Shown: positions 9,541 through 18,096, counted from the stretch's first letter. The stretch: 64,000 nt of DNA from an uncultured Pelagibacteraceae bacterium (GCA_902571135.1 CACGAU010000001.1:62001-126000); one strand, 5' to 3'. Notes: generated by a model from the sequence alone, not told the origin. Numbers and translations are program-made.

Positions 9541-9572
9541 AATTTTTAATATATTTTGTTATTTAGGCGAAA

Positions 9573-9587
9573 ACAACTATATGTTGT
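9573..9587. promoter_or_regulatory. Candidate NrdR box upstream of nrdA
   Basis: ACAACTATATGTTGT is an imperfect palindrome whose inner ten bases match the NrdR-box core CWATATATWG at nine positions. It lies 33-47 bp upstream of the nrdA start, a fitting place for repression. NrdR boxes normally come in pairs; the second palindrome nearby is a poorer match and is about 24 bp away centre to centre. Confidence 0.5.
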
Positions 9588-9597
9588 AGGCGCTTAT

Positions 9598-9613
9598 ATT
9601 TAGTATACTAAAT
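9598..9613. promoter_or_regulatory. Perfect 16-bp palindrome between nrdA and the mutase gene
   Basis: ATTTAGTATACTAAAT is its own reverse complement. It sits 10 bp beyond the NrdR-like box in the divergent nrdA promoter region. It could be a second, degenerate NrdR box or the operator of another dimeric regulator; the sequence alone does not decide. Confidence 0.4.
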
Positions 9614-9719
9614 AAACGTTTTAACAATGGAACATTTATAGAACGCGACAATATGAATATCAATAAAAAAATTAGAATAATTTCAAGAAATTAACATAAA
9701 AAGGTTGAGAAAGTAACAA

Positions 9720-11174
9720 ATGAACAAAAGTATTAAAATAGATCCCTATGGTTTTAGAGAATATGACGCTCGATGGTTGTATGAGAAAGACATAAACCAA
9801 TCAGGAATCGAGAATCTAGGAAAAGGCCTTGGAACACAGATAAAAATAAATGCCAAAAAAGATAATCCTAGAATCATAGTAGGTCATGATTATCGTTCTT
9901 ATAGTGAAGAAATAAAAACAGCTCTTAAAAAGGGATTAATATCTACAGGGTGCAATATAGAAGATGTTGGTCTTTCATTATCTCCCATGGTTTATTTTGC
10001 GCAATTTAATCTAGATGCAGATGCGGTTGCTATGGTTACAGCAAGTCATAATGAAAATGGTTGGACTGGTGTCAAAATGGGAATCAAAAAAGGACTGACT
10101 CATGGGCCTGAAGAAATGAAGGAATTAAAAGAAATTACCTTAAATGAAAAATTCACAAAAGGTGAAGGTAATGAAAAACAAATAAAAGATTTTGATAAAA
10201 TTTATAAAGACGACTTAATTAGTAAAAATAAAATTAATAAAAAAATAAAAGCTGTAGTTGCTTGTGGGAATGGAACAGCAGGTATTTTTGCACCAGAAAT
10301 TTTAAGTGGTATTGGGTGTGAAGTAATAGAGTTAGATTGTAACTTAGATTGGAATTTTCCTAAATATAATCCAAATCCAGAAGATCTAGAAATGCTTCAC
10401 GAGATAGCAAAAGTAGTTAAAGAAAACAATGCTGATATAGGTTTTGGATTTGATGGTGATGGAGATAGGGTTGGTGTTATTGATGATAAAGGTAATGAAA
10501 TATTTTCAGATAAAATTGGTCTTCTAATTGCTAGAAATTTATCAAGCAAACATAAAAATTCAAAGTTTGTAGTTGATGTAAAATCAACAGGTCTATATTC
10601 AAAAGATAAGATTTTATTAGAAAATAATTGCGAAACTATTTATTGGAAAACAGGTCATTCTCATATTAAACGAAAAGTAAACACTGAAAAAGCTTTAGCT
10701 GGATTTGAAAAAAGTGGACATTTTTTCTTTAATCAACCATTAGGTTTTGGGTATGATGATGGTATCAATTCAGCAATTCAAGTATGCCACTTATTAGATA
10801 ATCAAAATAAAAAAATAAGTGAAATTATTAGTGAATTACCTAACACATTTCAAACACCAACAATGGCACCTTTTTGCAAAGATGAAGAGAAGTATATTGT
10901 TGTTAAAGAGCTAGTTGAACAAATTGAAAATTTAAAAGAAAAAAAAACTGAAATAGATGGCCAAGTTATTAATGATATTTTAACTGTTAATGGAGTTAGG
11001 TTTTCATTCGAAGATGGTTCTTGGGGACTTATAAGAGCTTCTTCAAACAAACCATCTTTAGTTATTGTTACTGAAAGCCCAACATCAGATGAAAGAAAGA
11101 AAAAAATCTTTGATTTTATTGACGATTTGTTGCAAAAAACAGGTAAGGTTGGCGAATATGATCAGAAGATTTAA
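9720..11174 (+). CDS. Phosphomannomutase/phosphoglucomutase
   Basis: A 484-residue alpha-D-phosphohexomutase. The phosphoserine loop is TASHNENG (Ser109), the Mg-binding loop is GFDGDGDRVG near residue 245, the sugar-specificity loop is GFEKSGHFFF near residue 326, and the phosphate-binding loop RASSNKPSL is near residue 440. It converts mannose-6-P/glucose-6-P to the 1-phosphates for surface polysaccharide or nucleotide-sugar synthesis. The GEKSGH variant seen here as FEKSGH fits the AlgC/ManB subgroup. It ends in a TTAA shared with the convergent charged-helix gene. Whether glucose or mannose is preferred cannot be read from the sequence. Confidence 0.85.
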   Translation: MNKSIKIDPYGFREYDARWLYEKDINQSGIENLGKGLGTQIKINAKKDNPRIIVGHDYRSYSEEIKTALKKGLISTGCNIEDVGLSLSPMVYFAQFNLDADAVAMVTASHNENGWTGVKMGIKKGLTHGPEEMKELKEITLNEKFTKGEGNEKQIKDFDKIYKDDLISKNKINKKIKAVVACGNGTAGIFAPEILSGIGCEVIELDCNLDWNFPKYNPNPEDLEMLHEIAKVVKENNADIGFGFDGDGDRVGVIDDKGNEIFSDKIGLLIARNLSSKHKNSKFVVDVKSTGLYSKDKILLENNCETIYWKTGHSHIKRKVNTEKALAGFEKSGHFFFNQPLGFGYDDGINSAIQVCHLLDNQNKKISEIISELPNTFQTPTMAPFCKDEEKYIVVKELVEQIENLKEKKTEIDGQVINDILTVNGVRFSFEDGSWGLIRASSNKPSLVIVTESPTSDERKKKIFDFIDDLLQKTGKVGEYDQKI

Positions 11175-12247
11175 TTTTTTACATTATCTTCATCAGTTTT
11201 AGTTTCTAAGTTGTCACCGTTATTAATATTCTCTTGTTCAGAGACTTCATCACTGTAAAATTTTCTAACAAGCTCTTCTTCTTTTAATCGTTGCTCTTCA
11301 TCAAATTTTTTCTCCCATTCTTTCATTCGCCTATTTTCCTCTTCAATTCTTTCTTTTTGAGCAATTTCAGCTAATCGGATCCTTTCATTCTCTTCTTCAA
11401 TTCTTTTTTGTCTTTCCTCCTCTATTTTCAATTCTCTTTCTCTTTGACGCCTTTCATTTTCTTTATTTATTCTCTCACGTTCAGCTTCTTTAAGTTCTTT
11501 TTCTTTAATTCTTAATTCCTCTTCCTTGGCTCTTTGCTCAGCCTCTTCTTTTAAAATTTGTCTTTGAATTTCTTGCTGTCTTTCAGTTTCCAGATCCCTT
11601 AATCTTTCTTCCATTTCTTTAAGTTTTTCTTGTTCATATTTAAGCTTCCTAGCTGCCTCTCTTAATCTTTGTTCTTCCTCAAGTCTATTTTTCCTTTCAA
11701 TTTCTTTTAATCTTATTTTTTCTTGTCTTTCTTTTTCTTTTTCATCTCTTCTCTTTTGAGCTTCAATTTCTTTATTTTTTAATTCTTCTTCTTTAATTTT
11801 AAAATTCTCTTCTCTAATTCTTTGTCTTTCTAACATTTTAAGCCTTAAATCTTCTTGCTTAAGCTTTCTTGCTTCCTCTCTAAGTTTTTTTGTTTCTTCG
11901 TCTTTAATTTTTTTCTGTTCTATTTTAATTCTCTGAGCTTCTATTTTTTGTCTTTTCTCTTCATTCTTTTTTTCTTGCTTTTCATTTTCAATGATTAATT
12001 TTTTTTGAAAAAGAAGTTTCTTTCTTTCTTCTTTTAATTCATCTTGTTTAGCTTTTTTCGCTAATTTTTTTTCTAAAATTAATTCTCTTTTTTTTTCTTT
12101 TTCCAATTGTTTTTGTAGTGCCAGATCTTTTTTAACTTTATTTTTTTTTATATTACTTAACAAAGAGGAGAATTTATTTTTTGATTTATCTAATGGATCA
12201 AATAAATTTTTTTTAATTTTTTTATTTATATCTTTTATTGAAACCAT
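11171..12247 (-). CDS. Long charged-helix (single alpha-helix / coiled-coil) protein of unknown function
   Basis: I do not recognise a family. From ATG 12247 (an in-frame TTG at 12262 would add five residues) it is 358 residues. Residues about 50-325 consist almost wholly of Glu, Lys, Arg, Gln and Leu in alternating E/R-K blocks (for example RLREAARKLKYEQEKLKEM), a pattern of a continuous rod-like helix or coiled coil some 40 nm long. There is no signal peptide or membrane segment. The N-terminal 45 residues are basic and the last 25 acidic. It could be a cytoskeletal, nucleoid or envelope-spacing filament; none is shown by the sequence. It shares a 4-bp TTAA stop with the convergent mutase gene. 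Confidence 0.75.
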   Translation of the reverse strand: MVSIKDINKKIKKNLFDPLDKSKNKFSSLLSNIKKNKVKKDLALQKQLEKEKKRELILEKKLAKKAKQDELKEERKKLLFQKKLIIENEKQEKKNEEKRQKIEAQRIKIEQKKIKDEETKKLREEARKLKQEDLRLKMLERQRIREENFKIKEEELKNKEIEAQKRRDEKEKERQEKIRLKEIERKNRLEEEQRLREAARKLKYEQEKLKEMEERLRDLETERQQEIQRQILKEEAEQRAKEEELRIKEKELKEAERERINKENERRQRERELKIEEERQKRIEEENERIRLAEIAQKERIEEENRRMKEWEKKFDEEQRLKEEELVRKFYSDEVSEQENINNGDNLETKTDEDNVKN

Positions 12248-12359
12248 AATTAAAAGTATCAATTAGTATTAAAACTCTAAATATGATGTATGGCTAAATT
12301 GAGTTTTTCAAAAATCTAAATACAACTTATGATTGTTGCTGTTTAAATTGGTTAATAAA

Positions 12360-12413
12360 ATGAATTTACAACTATTAAGTGTTAATGAAATTTACGAGAA
12401 TCAACTAATTTGA
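12360..12413 (+). CDS. Possible 17-residue small ORF ahead of an orphan terminator
   Basis: ATG at 12360 opens a 17-codon frame (MNLQLLSVNEIYENQLI) ending 6 nt before a plus-strand terminator hairpin. No clear Shine-Dalgarno precedes it and the composition is unremarkable, so it may be chance. It matters only because both flanking genes are on the minus strand, while the terminator implies a plus-strand transcript. Confidence 0.2.
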   Translation: MNLQLLSVNEIYENQLI

Positions 12414-12418
12414 TTATT

Positions 12419-12457
12419 GAGGTGATGGAGGGAGACTGAAGTCACCTCTTTTTTTTT
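12419..12457 (+). terminator. Rho-independent terminator with no plus-strand gene before it
   Basis: GAGGTGA (12419-12425) pairs with TCACCTC (12442-12448), followed by nine T. The T-run lies only on the plus strand side, so it terminates rightward transcription, although the genes at 11171-12247 and 12463-13248 both run leftward. It could end an unannotated small RNA, or an antisense read-through from the mutase gene at 9720-11174. Confidence 0.7.
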
Positions 12458-12462
12458 GTTTG

Positions 12463-13248
12463 TTATAATTTTAAGTATTCGTAAAAAAATTTAATCGACA
12501 CCACTAAAAGAAAAATTCCAAAAAACTTACTAATTTTATTCTTATCAATACTATGAACTGTTTTAGCTCCTATTCGAGCCATGAAAGTTGTGATTGGTAT
12601 AAAAATTAGAAAGGCTGGTATGTTTATAAAACCAATACTTAGTGGAAGACTAGAATTTAAAAAACTTCCTGAAACAAGAAATCCTATTGCTCCAAATAGA
12701 GCAATTAGAAAACCTATAGCTGCTGCACTTCCTATTGCTTTATTTATTGAATAACCAAAAAACTTAAGGATAGGAACATTCATTACGGCTCCTCCTATAC
12801 CCATAGGAGCGGATATAAACCCAACAAGAAAACCAAGAATTACTTTTAAATGTAATTTCATTTTAACAATTATGTTTTGCTCCTTTTCTTTTATTAAAAT
12901 TAAGTAAATTCCTAAAAATAAGATCATTATAGAAAAAAATAAAACCAAAGATTTGGTTTTTAGAGAAGCTGCAAAAACAGTTCCAACAATCACTCCTAGT
13001 ACAACAAAAAGACCGTAATTCTTTACAATATCAAAATCAACTGCTTTAAATTTATGATGTGTTAAAACTGAAACTGTAGAGGTTGGTATTATGATTGCAA
13101 AAGAAGTTCCAACAGCAAGATGCATAACATATTGGGGATCAATTTCTAAAGAACCAAAAATAAAATATAAAAAGGGAACAGTTATTAACCCTCCTCCAAT
13201 ACCAAATAATCCAGCAACAAAACCAACTGGTATAGCCGTTAAGGCCAT
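12463..13248 (-). CDS. Sulfite exporter TauE/SafE family membrane protein
   Basis: A 261-residue membrane protein of the TauE/SafE (DUF81) family with seven to eight hydrophobic segments. The two family repeats are visible: GLFGIGGGLITVPF near the N-terminus and APMGIGGAVMNVPIL in the second half. Members export sulfite, sulfoacetate or other organic anions, often in sulfonate degraders; given the taurine and sulfonate genes 30-45 kb away, sulfite export is a reasonable but unproven role. It is upstream of nothing obvious on its strand and follows dusA after a 40-bp gap. Confidence 0.75.
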   Translation of the reverse strand: MALTAIPVGFVAGLFGIGGGLITVPFLYFIFGSLEIDPQYVMHLAVGTSFAIIIPTSTVSVLTHHKFKAVDFDIVKNYGLFVVLGVIVGTVFAASLKTKSLVLFFSIMILFLGIYLILIKEKEQNIIVKMKLHLKVILGFLVGFISAPMGIGGAVMNVPILKFFGYSINKAIGSAAAIGFLIALFGAIGFLVSGSFLNSSLPLSIGFINIPAFLIFIPITTFMARIGAKTVHSIDKNKISKFFGIFLLVVSIKFFYEYLKL

Positions 13249-13288
13249 TAATAGAATAATATAACTGTATTCGTTTGTTAATATTGAA

Positions 13289-14281
13289 TTAAGCAGACTG
13301 CCCTACTCTAGTATCTACATTATTGTATTTAATTTTATCCATGATGTGATCAATCTTTTTTACATCAGCATCTCTTACACACATGTTTTCGCTTAAATAC
13401 CTTTTCCAATAACTTGCACCTGTTTGACCATGAAATAAACCAAGAGTATGTCTCATAATTTGATTTAATCTTGTTCCTTTTTTTAATTCTTCTTTCACAT
13501 AAGGAATTAGTTGTTCAATCACATCTTGTCTACTTGGTACATCTTCATTATTAAATATTTCTCTTTCAATATCTGCTAATAAATAAGGGGTGTGATACGC
13601 AGCTCTTCCTATCATTACACCGTCTGTTTTTTCTAAATGAGGTTTTATTTCATCTACTGAAGTTATTCCTCCATTGATAATAATCTCTTCATTTGGAAAA
13701 TCTTTTTTTAATTTATAAACATATTCGTATTTTAAAGGAGGAATATTTAAATTTTGCTTAGGTGTAAATTTACCCAACATTGCTTTTCTTGCATGAATGA
13801 TAAAAGTTTTAACCCCGGTTGCTTTTAGGGTAGAAATAAAACTATGTAGATTTTCATAATCTTCTACATCATCGTAACCAATTCTTGTTTTTATAGTTAC
13901 TGGTAATTTCGTAACTGATTGCATTTTACTTAAACAATCTGCCACTAAATTTGGCTCTTTCATTAAACAAGCGCCAAATCTATTTTTTTCAACTTTTTTA
14001 CTAGGGCAACCTAAGTTTAGATTAATTTCATCATAACCAAAATCTTCACCTACTTTAGTGGCCTCAGCTAAAAGTTTTGGAGAAGATCCTCCTAATTGAA
14101 GTGCCACGGGTTTCTCATTAATATTAAACTCTAATAACTTTTTTTGATCTCCTCTATTTATGGCTTCATCGACTACCATCTCAGTGTAAAGAAGAGTATT
14201 TTTGGATATTAATCTAAGAAAAAATCGTTCATGACGATCTGTACAATCCATCATAGGAGCAACTGATACTTTCCTATTCAT
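13289..14281 (-). CDS. dusA: tRNA-dihydrouridine synthase A
   Basis: A 330-residue FMN-dependent tRNA-dihydrouridine synthase. The TIM barrel carries SVAPMMDCTDRH at the N-terminus, LQLGGSSP, the LNLGCPSKKVEKNRFGACL segment with the catalytic Cys in GACL, and the FMN-phosphate site INGGITS...GVMIGRAAY. The MDCTDRHER opening and the long helical C-terminus with TRLNQIMRHTLGLFHG are typical of DusA, which modifies U20/U20a of tRNA. It is followed by no related gene; rpoZ lies 22 bp upstream on the same strand. Confidence 0.9.
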   Translation of the reverse strand: MNRKVSVAPMMDCTDRHERFFLRLISKNTLLYTEMVVDEAINRGDQKKLLEFNINEKPVALQLGGSSPKLLAEATKVGEDFGYDEINLNLGCPSKKVEKNRFGACLMKEPNLVADCLSKMQSVTKLPVTIKTRIGYDDVEDYENLHSFISTLKATGVKTFIIHARKAMLGKFTPKQNLNIPPLKYEYVYKLKKDFPNEEIIINGGITSVDEIKPHLEKTDGVMIGRAAYHTPYLLADIEREIFNNEDVPSRQDVIEQLIPYVKEELKKGTRLNQIMRHTLGLFHGQTGASYWKRYLSENMCVRDADVKKIDHIMDKIKYNNVDTRVGQSA

Positions 14282-14303
14282 GATATAACTTTATATTATT
14301 TTT

Positions 14304-14840
14304 TTAAGAGTTTGAAGCTTCAGTGTCGTCTGCAGATACGTCTGCTTCTTGATTTTCTGATTCTGATACTTCATCTAAAGAAACCTCTCCTTGCTCATTC
14401 ATCGTTTCTTCGCCTACGGAATTATCAACTTCTGCTGTAGCTGTTTCAGATAGCTCAGCTAAATCTTCTTTTGTTACTTGAATTTTTTCTGGAGTTTTTC
14501 TAGCTCTTTTAGATGGTAAAATTGGGGTACCACTTTTTGAAATTTCACCTTTATATAGATTTTCAAAATCATCACCTATTTCTTCATCATCCTCAGCAGT
14601 TTCGTCAACTTGCTCAACATGTTTTCTAAGTTTGTAAACGGCGCTATCAGTTAAATCTGAAACTTTAATTTTTTCTTCGGCAATTTCTCTTAATGAAATA
14701 ACCGTATTTTTATCGTTATCTCTATCGATTGTTGGTTCTATTCCTGCATTAAGTTGAGTAGCTCTTTCTTTAGCAACAAGTACTAATTCGTAAGGACTCT
14801 CTACTTTATCTATACAGTCTTCTACGGTAACTCTAGCCAT
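14304..14840 (-). CDS. rpoZ: RNA polymerase omega subunit with long acidic tail
   Basis: Residues 1-75 are the conserved omega domain (MARVTVEDCIDKV, YELVLVAKERATQL, NTVISLREIAEEK), which helps fold and assemble the beta' subunit of RNA polymerase. At 178 residues it is about twice E. coli omega (91) and clearly longer than most alphaproteobacterial forms. Residues 80-178 are low-complexity, rich in Glu, Asp, Ser and Thr with one basic patch (PSKRARKTPEK near 127), and probably disordered. The role of the tail is unknown. Confidence 0.9.
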   Translation of the reverse strand: MARVTVEDCIDKVESPYELVLVAKERATQLNAGIEPTIDRDNDKNTVISLREIAEEKIKVSDLTDSAVYKLRKHVEQVDETAEDDEEIGDDFENLYKGEISKSGTPILPSKRARKTPEKIQVTKEDLAELSETATAEVDNSVGEETMNEQGEVSLDEVSESENQEADVSADDTEASNS

Positions 14841-14884
14841 GCGGAGTATCTACACAGTGAGTCTTTAAAAATCAAGGGCTATTT

Positions 14885-16090
14885 TTATAAATAATGAGGA
14901 TTTAACTTATTTTTAACCAAATAAAGAAGAATAATTGAGCCAAAGATATAAGTTCCTGAAACAACGGCTATGTCTTCAATTGAAAAACCAATATCAATCA
15001 GAAAGCCAAAAAGAGCCGTACCAAATGCTGTTGAAAATACCATCAATGCAGTTGTTAAGGCTTTTATGGACCCAATATATTTAACACCATAAATCTCAGC
15101 CCAAGTTGAGGAACCAAGCACGTTTGCCAAACCATTGGTTACCCCCACTAAACCAAAAAATACAAAAGAAGACAGCGGTGCATCAAAATAGTAGAGAACT
15201 ATAGTGCCAAAAAGAAGTGGGATATTCATGTAGATTAATAATTTTCTACTTGAAAATTTATCAATTAAAAAACCAGATATGAAAAGAGTAATCACTGATA
15301 AAATTGAGTAAGCCATAAATGATTGTGCAATCACATAGGGTCCCCACTCTTTAGAAGAAGATATAAAAGACTGATAAACAAAAGAACCTGTTGCAATCCA
15401 TGGCATTGCTAACATCGTCATACACATGATGTAAAATCTATAATCTTTTAAAACTTCTATTCTTTTCCATTGTTTAATTTCTTTATTATTCTCATCTATT
15501 TTAGATTCTTCTCTCGTATCAAGCTTAACATCTTTAACTAAAAGAAAAGTTGCAACAGGTAAAACAAGTATAACTAAAATAGATATTGAAACCCAAATAT
15601 CTCTCCATTCTATAAAAGTTAATAAAAAAACAATTAAAACTGGCATTATAAATTCAGCTAATGACAAACCTAACCAACCTGTACTTAAAGCTCTTCCTCT
15701 ATTTTTTTCAAAAAAACGAGATATGGTTGTTGTTGCTGTGTGACTTGATAATCCTTGTCCAGCTAGACGCATTAAAAAAATTCCTACAAATAAAAAAATA
15801 ACTGATGAAACTTTTGAAAATATAAAGCAAGAAGCAGATAGAAAAATAATTACATAAGAAGCAAACTTCAATATGTTTATATCATCAATTTTTTTTCCAA
15901 TCCAAACTAAAACAATACTACTTAGTAAAGTGGCTGATGCATAAATTGTGCCAAATTGTCCATGTGTAATTGATAAGGCGTCTCTAATACTAGAATTAAA
16001 TAGGCCAAGAAAAAAACTCTGTCCAAAACTTGAAAAAAATGTAAAAATAAAACCAAATACAATTACTTTTAAACTTAAACTTTTAAACAT
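14885..16090 (-). CDS. Major facilitator superfamily transporter
   Basis: A 401-residue MFS carrier with 12 hydrophobic segments and a charged central loop (about residues 190-215, rich in Asp/Glu/Lys). The loop 2-3 motif WIGKKIDD and loop 8-9 motif FLIDKFSSRK are the usual MFS signatures, and the general pattern resembles OxlT/monocarboxylate-type members. The substrate is unknown. Its start codon is only 11 bp from that of the divergent dehydrogenase gene, so its promoter must lie inside that gene's coding sequence or very close to its start. Confidence 0.75.
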   Translation of the reverse strand: MFKSLSLKVIVFGFIFTFFSSFGQSFFLGLFNSSIRDALSITHGQFGTIYASATLLSSIVLVWIGKKIDDINILKFASYVIIFLSASCFIFSKVSSVIFLFVGIFLMRLAGQGLSSHTATTTISRFFEKNRGRALSTGWLGLSLAEFIMPVLIVFLLTFIEWRDIWVSISILVILVLPVATFLLVKDVKLDTREESKIDENNKEIKQWKRIEVLKDYRFYIMCMTMLAMPWIATGSFVYQSFISSSKEWGPYVIAQSFMAYSILSVITLFISGFLIDKFSSRKLLIYMNIPLLFGTIVLYYFDAPLSSFVFFGLVGVTNGLANVLGSSTWAEIYGVKYIGSIKALTTALMVFSTAFGTALFGFLIDIGFSIEDIAVVSGTYIFGSIILLYLVKNKLNPHYL

Positions 16091-16101
16091 AGAAAAAAAT
16101 T

Positions 16102-16977
16102 ATGACTTGTAATGTTGCTTTCATAGGTCTTGGGGTTATGGGCTACCCAATGGCTGGATATATATCAAAAGCCGGACACAATGTAACTGTTTTTAATAGA
16201 ACTAAATCTAAAGCTGAAAAATGGATTGATGAATATAAAGGTAAAATGGCCAATACACCTGCGGAGGCTGCAGATGGTGCCGATTTTATTTTCACATGTG
16301 TTGGTAATGATGATGATTTAAGAGAAGTAGCAACTGGAGAAAATGGATTATTTAACACAGCAAAAGCTGGGTCTATTTTTATTGATAACTCAACTGTATC
16401 TGCAGAAGTATCAAGAGAATTAAATAAAAAAGCAAATGATAAAGGGTTTAGTTTTTTAGATGCCCCTATTTCAGGTGGACAAGCTGGTGCTGAGGGCGGA
16501 ATACTAACAGTAATGGTTGGTGGCGATGAAGAAGTGTTTAAAAAGGCTGAACCTGTGATTGATTGTTACAGTAAAAAAGTAAAATTAATTGGTCCTTGTG
16601 GAAGTGGTCAGTTAACAAAGATGATGAACCAAATGTGTATTGCTGGAACAGTCCAAGGTTTATCTGAAGCAATTAATTTTGGAATAAACGCAGGTTTAGA
16701 TATGGATAAAGTTATGGAAACAATATCTAAAGGTGCAGCACAATCTTGGCAAATGGAAAATAGATACCGAACTATGACTGATGATAAGTTTGATTATGGT
16801 TTTGCTATTGATTGGATGAGAAAAGATCTAAAAATTGCAATCGAGGAAGCAAAAAAAAATGGTTCACCTGTGCCTATAACAGAAATTATTGATGGTTATT
16901 ATGCTGAGGTTCAAGAAATGGGTGGAAATCGTTGGGATAGCTCAGGTTTGATTGCTAGATTAAAAAAGAAAAAATAA
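16102..16977 (+). CDS. 3-hydroxyisobutyrate dehydrogenase / tartronate semialdehyde reductase family protein
   Basis: A 291-residue beta-hydroxyacid dehydrogenase, NAD(P)-dependent. The Rossmann motif is IGLGVMGYPMAGY (about residues 8-20), the substrate-binding signature is DAPISGGQAGAEGG (about 122-135), and the catalytic Lys is in GSGQLTKMMNQ near residue 173. Members oxidise 3-hydroxyisobutyrate (valine breakdown) or reduce tartronate semialdehyde (glyoxylate pathway), among other substrates. The neighbour downstream is a flavin-type oxidase-like gene, which does not settle the substrate. Start ATG at 16102 leaves an 11-bp gap to the divergent MFS gene. Confidence 0.8.
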   Translation: MTCNVAFIGLGVMGYPMAGYISKAGHNVTVFNRTKSKAEKWIDEYKGKMANTPAEAADGADFIFTCVGNDDDLREVATGENGLFNTAKAGSIFIDNSTVSAEVSRELNKKANDKGFSFLDAPISGGQAGAEGGILTVMVGGDEEVFKKAEPVIDCYSKKVKLIGPCGSGQLTKMMNQMCIAGTVQGLSEAINFGINAGLDMDKVMETISKGAAQSWQMENRYRTMTDDKFDYGFAIDWMRKDLKIAIEEAKKNGSPVPITEIIDGYYAEVQEMGGNRWDSSGLIARLKKKK

Positions 16978-16982
16978 TATTT

Positions 16983-17588
16983 GTGACGGATACAGTTCCT
17001 TATTACGAGGACTTTGCAGAGATCAAAAAGAAAATTTGGTCAATGCTGGATAATGCTGTGAAAGACAGAGGTTCTCCTTTTAGAATACCGGTATTCATTT
17101 GTGGTGATCAATCAGACTTTGATGGAAGAATTGTTGTTCTAAGAAAATCTGATCAATCAAATAATTTAGTACAATATCATAGCGATATTAGGTCAGATAA
17201 AATTGAAAAATTAAAAGCAAATAAAAATGCAGCAATGTTATTTTACGATAAAGATGAAAAAATACAGGTTAGATTGAAAGTTGAATGTACAGTTAATCAC
17301 AATAATGATGTAACAAAAGAATCTTGGTCTAAAACCCAACATATTAGTAGAAAATGTTATTTAGTTGATAATGGTCCAGGAACTGAGTCAGATCTACCAA
17401 CGTCCGGTCTAAAACCAGAATTAGATAATTTTGATTATACCAAAGAACAAAGCGAAGAGGGCTATAAAAACTTTACTGTTATTCAGTGCAAAATTAAATC
17501 TATAGAATGGCTTTATTTAGCAGCTAAAGGCCATCGAAGAGCAAAGTTTAATTTAGAAAATAAAAAAGATACCTGGTTAGTTCCATAG
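16983..17588 (+). CDS. Pyridoxamine 5'-phosphate oxidase-like (split-barrel FMN) protein
   Basis: A 201-residue protein with the FMN-binding split-barrel fold of the PNPOx-like superfamily. The RIVVLRKSD...VQYHSDIRSDKIEKLK segment (about residues 48-80) corresponds to the FMN-phosphate-binding strand region, and the C-terminal GHRRAKF fits the family's end. True PdxH has a conserved RVLRP/substrate arginine set that is not clear here, so this is likely a general pyridoxamine-phosphate-oxidase-like flavoprotein (Alr4036-type) of unknown substrate. The start is GTG at 16983, 5 bp after the dehydrogenase stop, and the next gene starts at its stop codon. Confidence 0.65.
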   Translation: MTDTVPYYEDFAEIKKKIWSMLDNAVKDRGSPFRIPVFICGDQSDFDGRIVVLRKSDQSNNLVQYHSDIRSDKIEKLKANKNAAMLFYDKDEKIQVRLKVECTVNHNNDVTKESWSKTQHISRKCYLVDNGPGTESDLPTSGLKPELDNFDYTKEQSEEGYKNFTVIQCKIKSIEWLYLAAKGHRRAKFNLENKKDTWLVP

Positions 17589-17792
17589 ATGGTTACTGGA
17601 TATATATTTACAGCATTTCTTATAATTTTAGGATTAGCTGTAATGAGATTTGGGAGTATTCATTTTAAAAAATTTAAAGAAGGTAAAACCAAAATTAAAT
17701 CTAAGTTAAGTGGGCAATTATCTTTCTTAATTTTATTTATAGTAATAATTGGATTGATCATTTATTCGGTGAACGATCTATTATTTAACTAA
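17589..17792 (+). CDS. Small membrane protein, two transmembrane segments
   Basis: No family recognised. The 67-residue protein has a hydrophobic segment at about 3-20, a basic loop (KKFKEGKTKIKSK) and a second segment at about 46-63, giving a helical hairpin with the loop probably cytoplasmic by the positive-inside rule. It starts immediately after the stop of the FMN-protein gene with no gap, so it is the last gene of that operon. Coding is supported by this tight spacing and by the clean topology. Confidence 0.55.
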   Translation: MVTGYIFTAFLIILGLAVMRFGSIHFKKFKEGKTKIKSKLSGQLSFLILFIVIIGLIIYSVNDLLFN

Positions 17793-17805
17793 ACCAATTA
17801 TTCTA

Positions 17806-18096
17806 TCAAATACCTTTAATAATTATATTTGTACCTTCGGAATTATCTAATCTTATTTGTTTTATTGGTTTGTATTCTTCAGAATTGTACCATTCTAATG
17901 CTTTTTCATATGTAGGAAATTTAAGAATAATAATTCTAGGAAAATTTGTTTTACCATCAAAAATTTGAAATTCACCAGCTCTTACTAAAAACTCTCCACC
18001 AAATTTTTTTACGAGTGGCGTAACCTTTTCAACATATTCTTTATAATTTTCAAAATTAGTTACTTTTAATTGAGCTATCACGTAACCTGCTGGCAT
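17806..18096 (-). CDS. DUF1330 family protein
   Basis: A 96-residue dimeric alpha-beta barrel protein of the DUF1330 type. It begins MPAGYVIAQLKVTN and has the family's KFGGEFLVRAGEFQIFDG and RIIILKFPTYEKALEWYNSEEYK segments, the latter being the most conserved part (aromatic and acidic residues in a shallow cleft). The biochemical role of the family is not established. It lies 9 bp downstream of the gamma-carbonic-anhydrase gene on the same strand, with which it is probably co-transcribed. Confidence 0.8.
   Translation of the reverse strand: MPAGYVIAQLKVTNFENYKEYVEKVTPLVKKFGGEFLVRAGEFQIFDGKTNFPRIIILKFPTYEKALEWYNSEEYKPIKQIRLDNSEGTNIIIKGI

Noticed and set aside
11171-12247. Highly repetitive E/K/R stretch as a DNA repeat or CRISPR-like array
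   Set aside because: The bias is at protein level (codons vary) and there are no regularly spaced identical DNA units.
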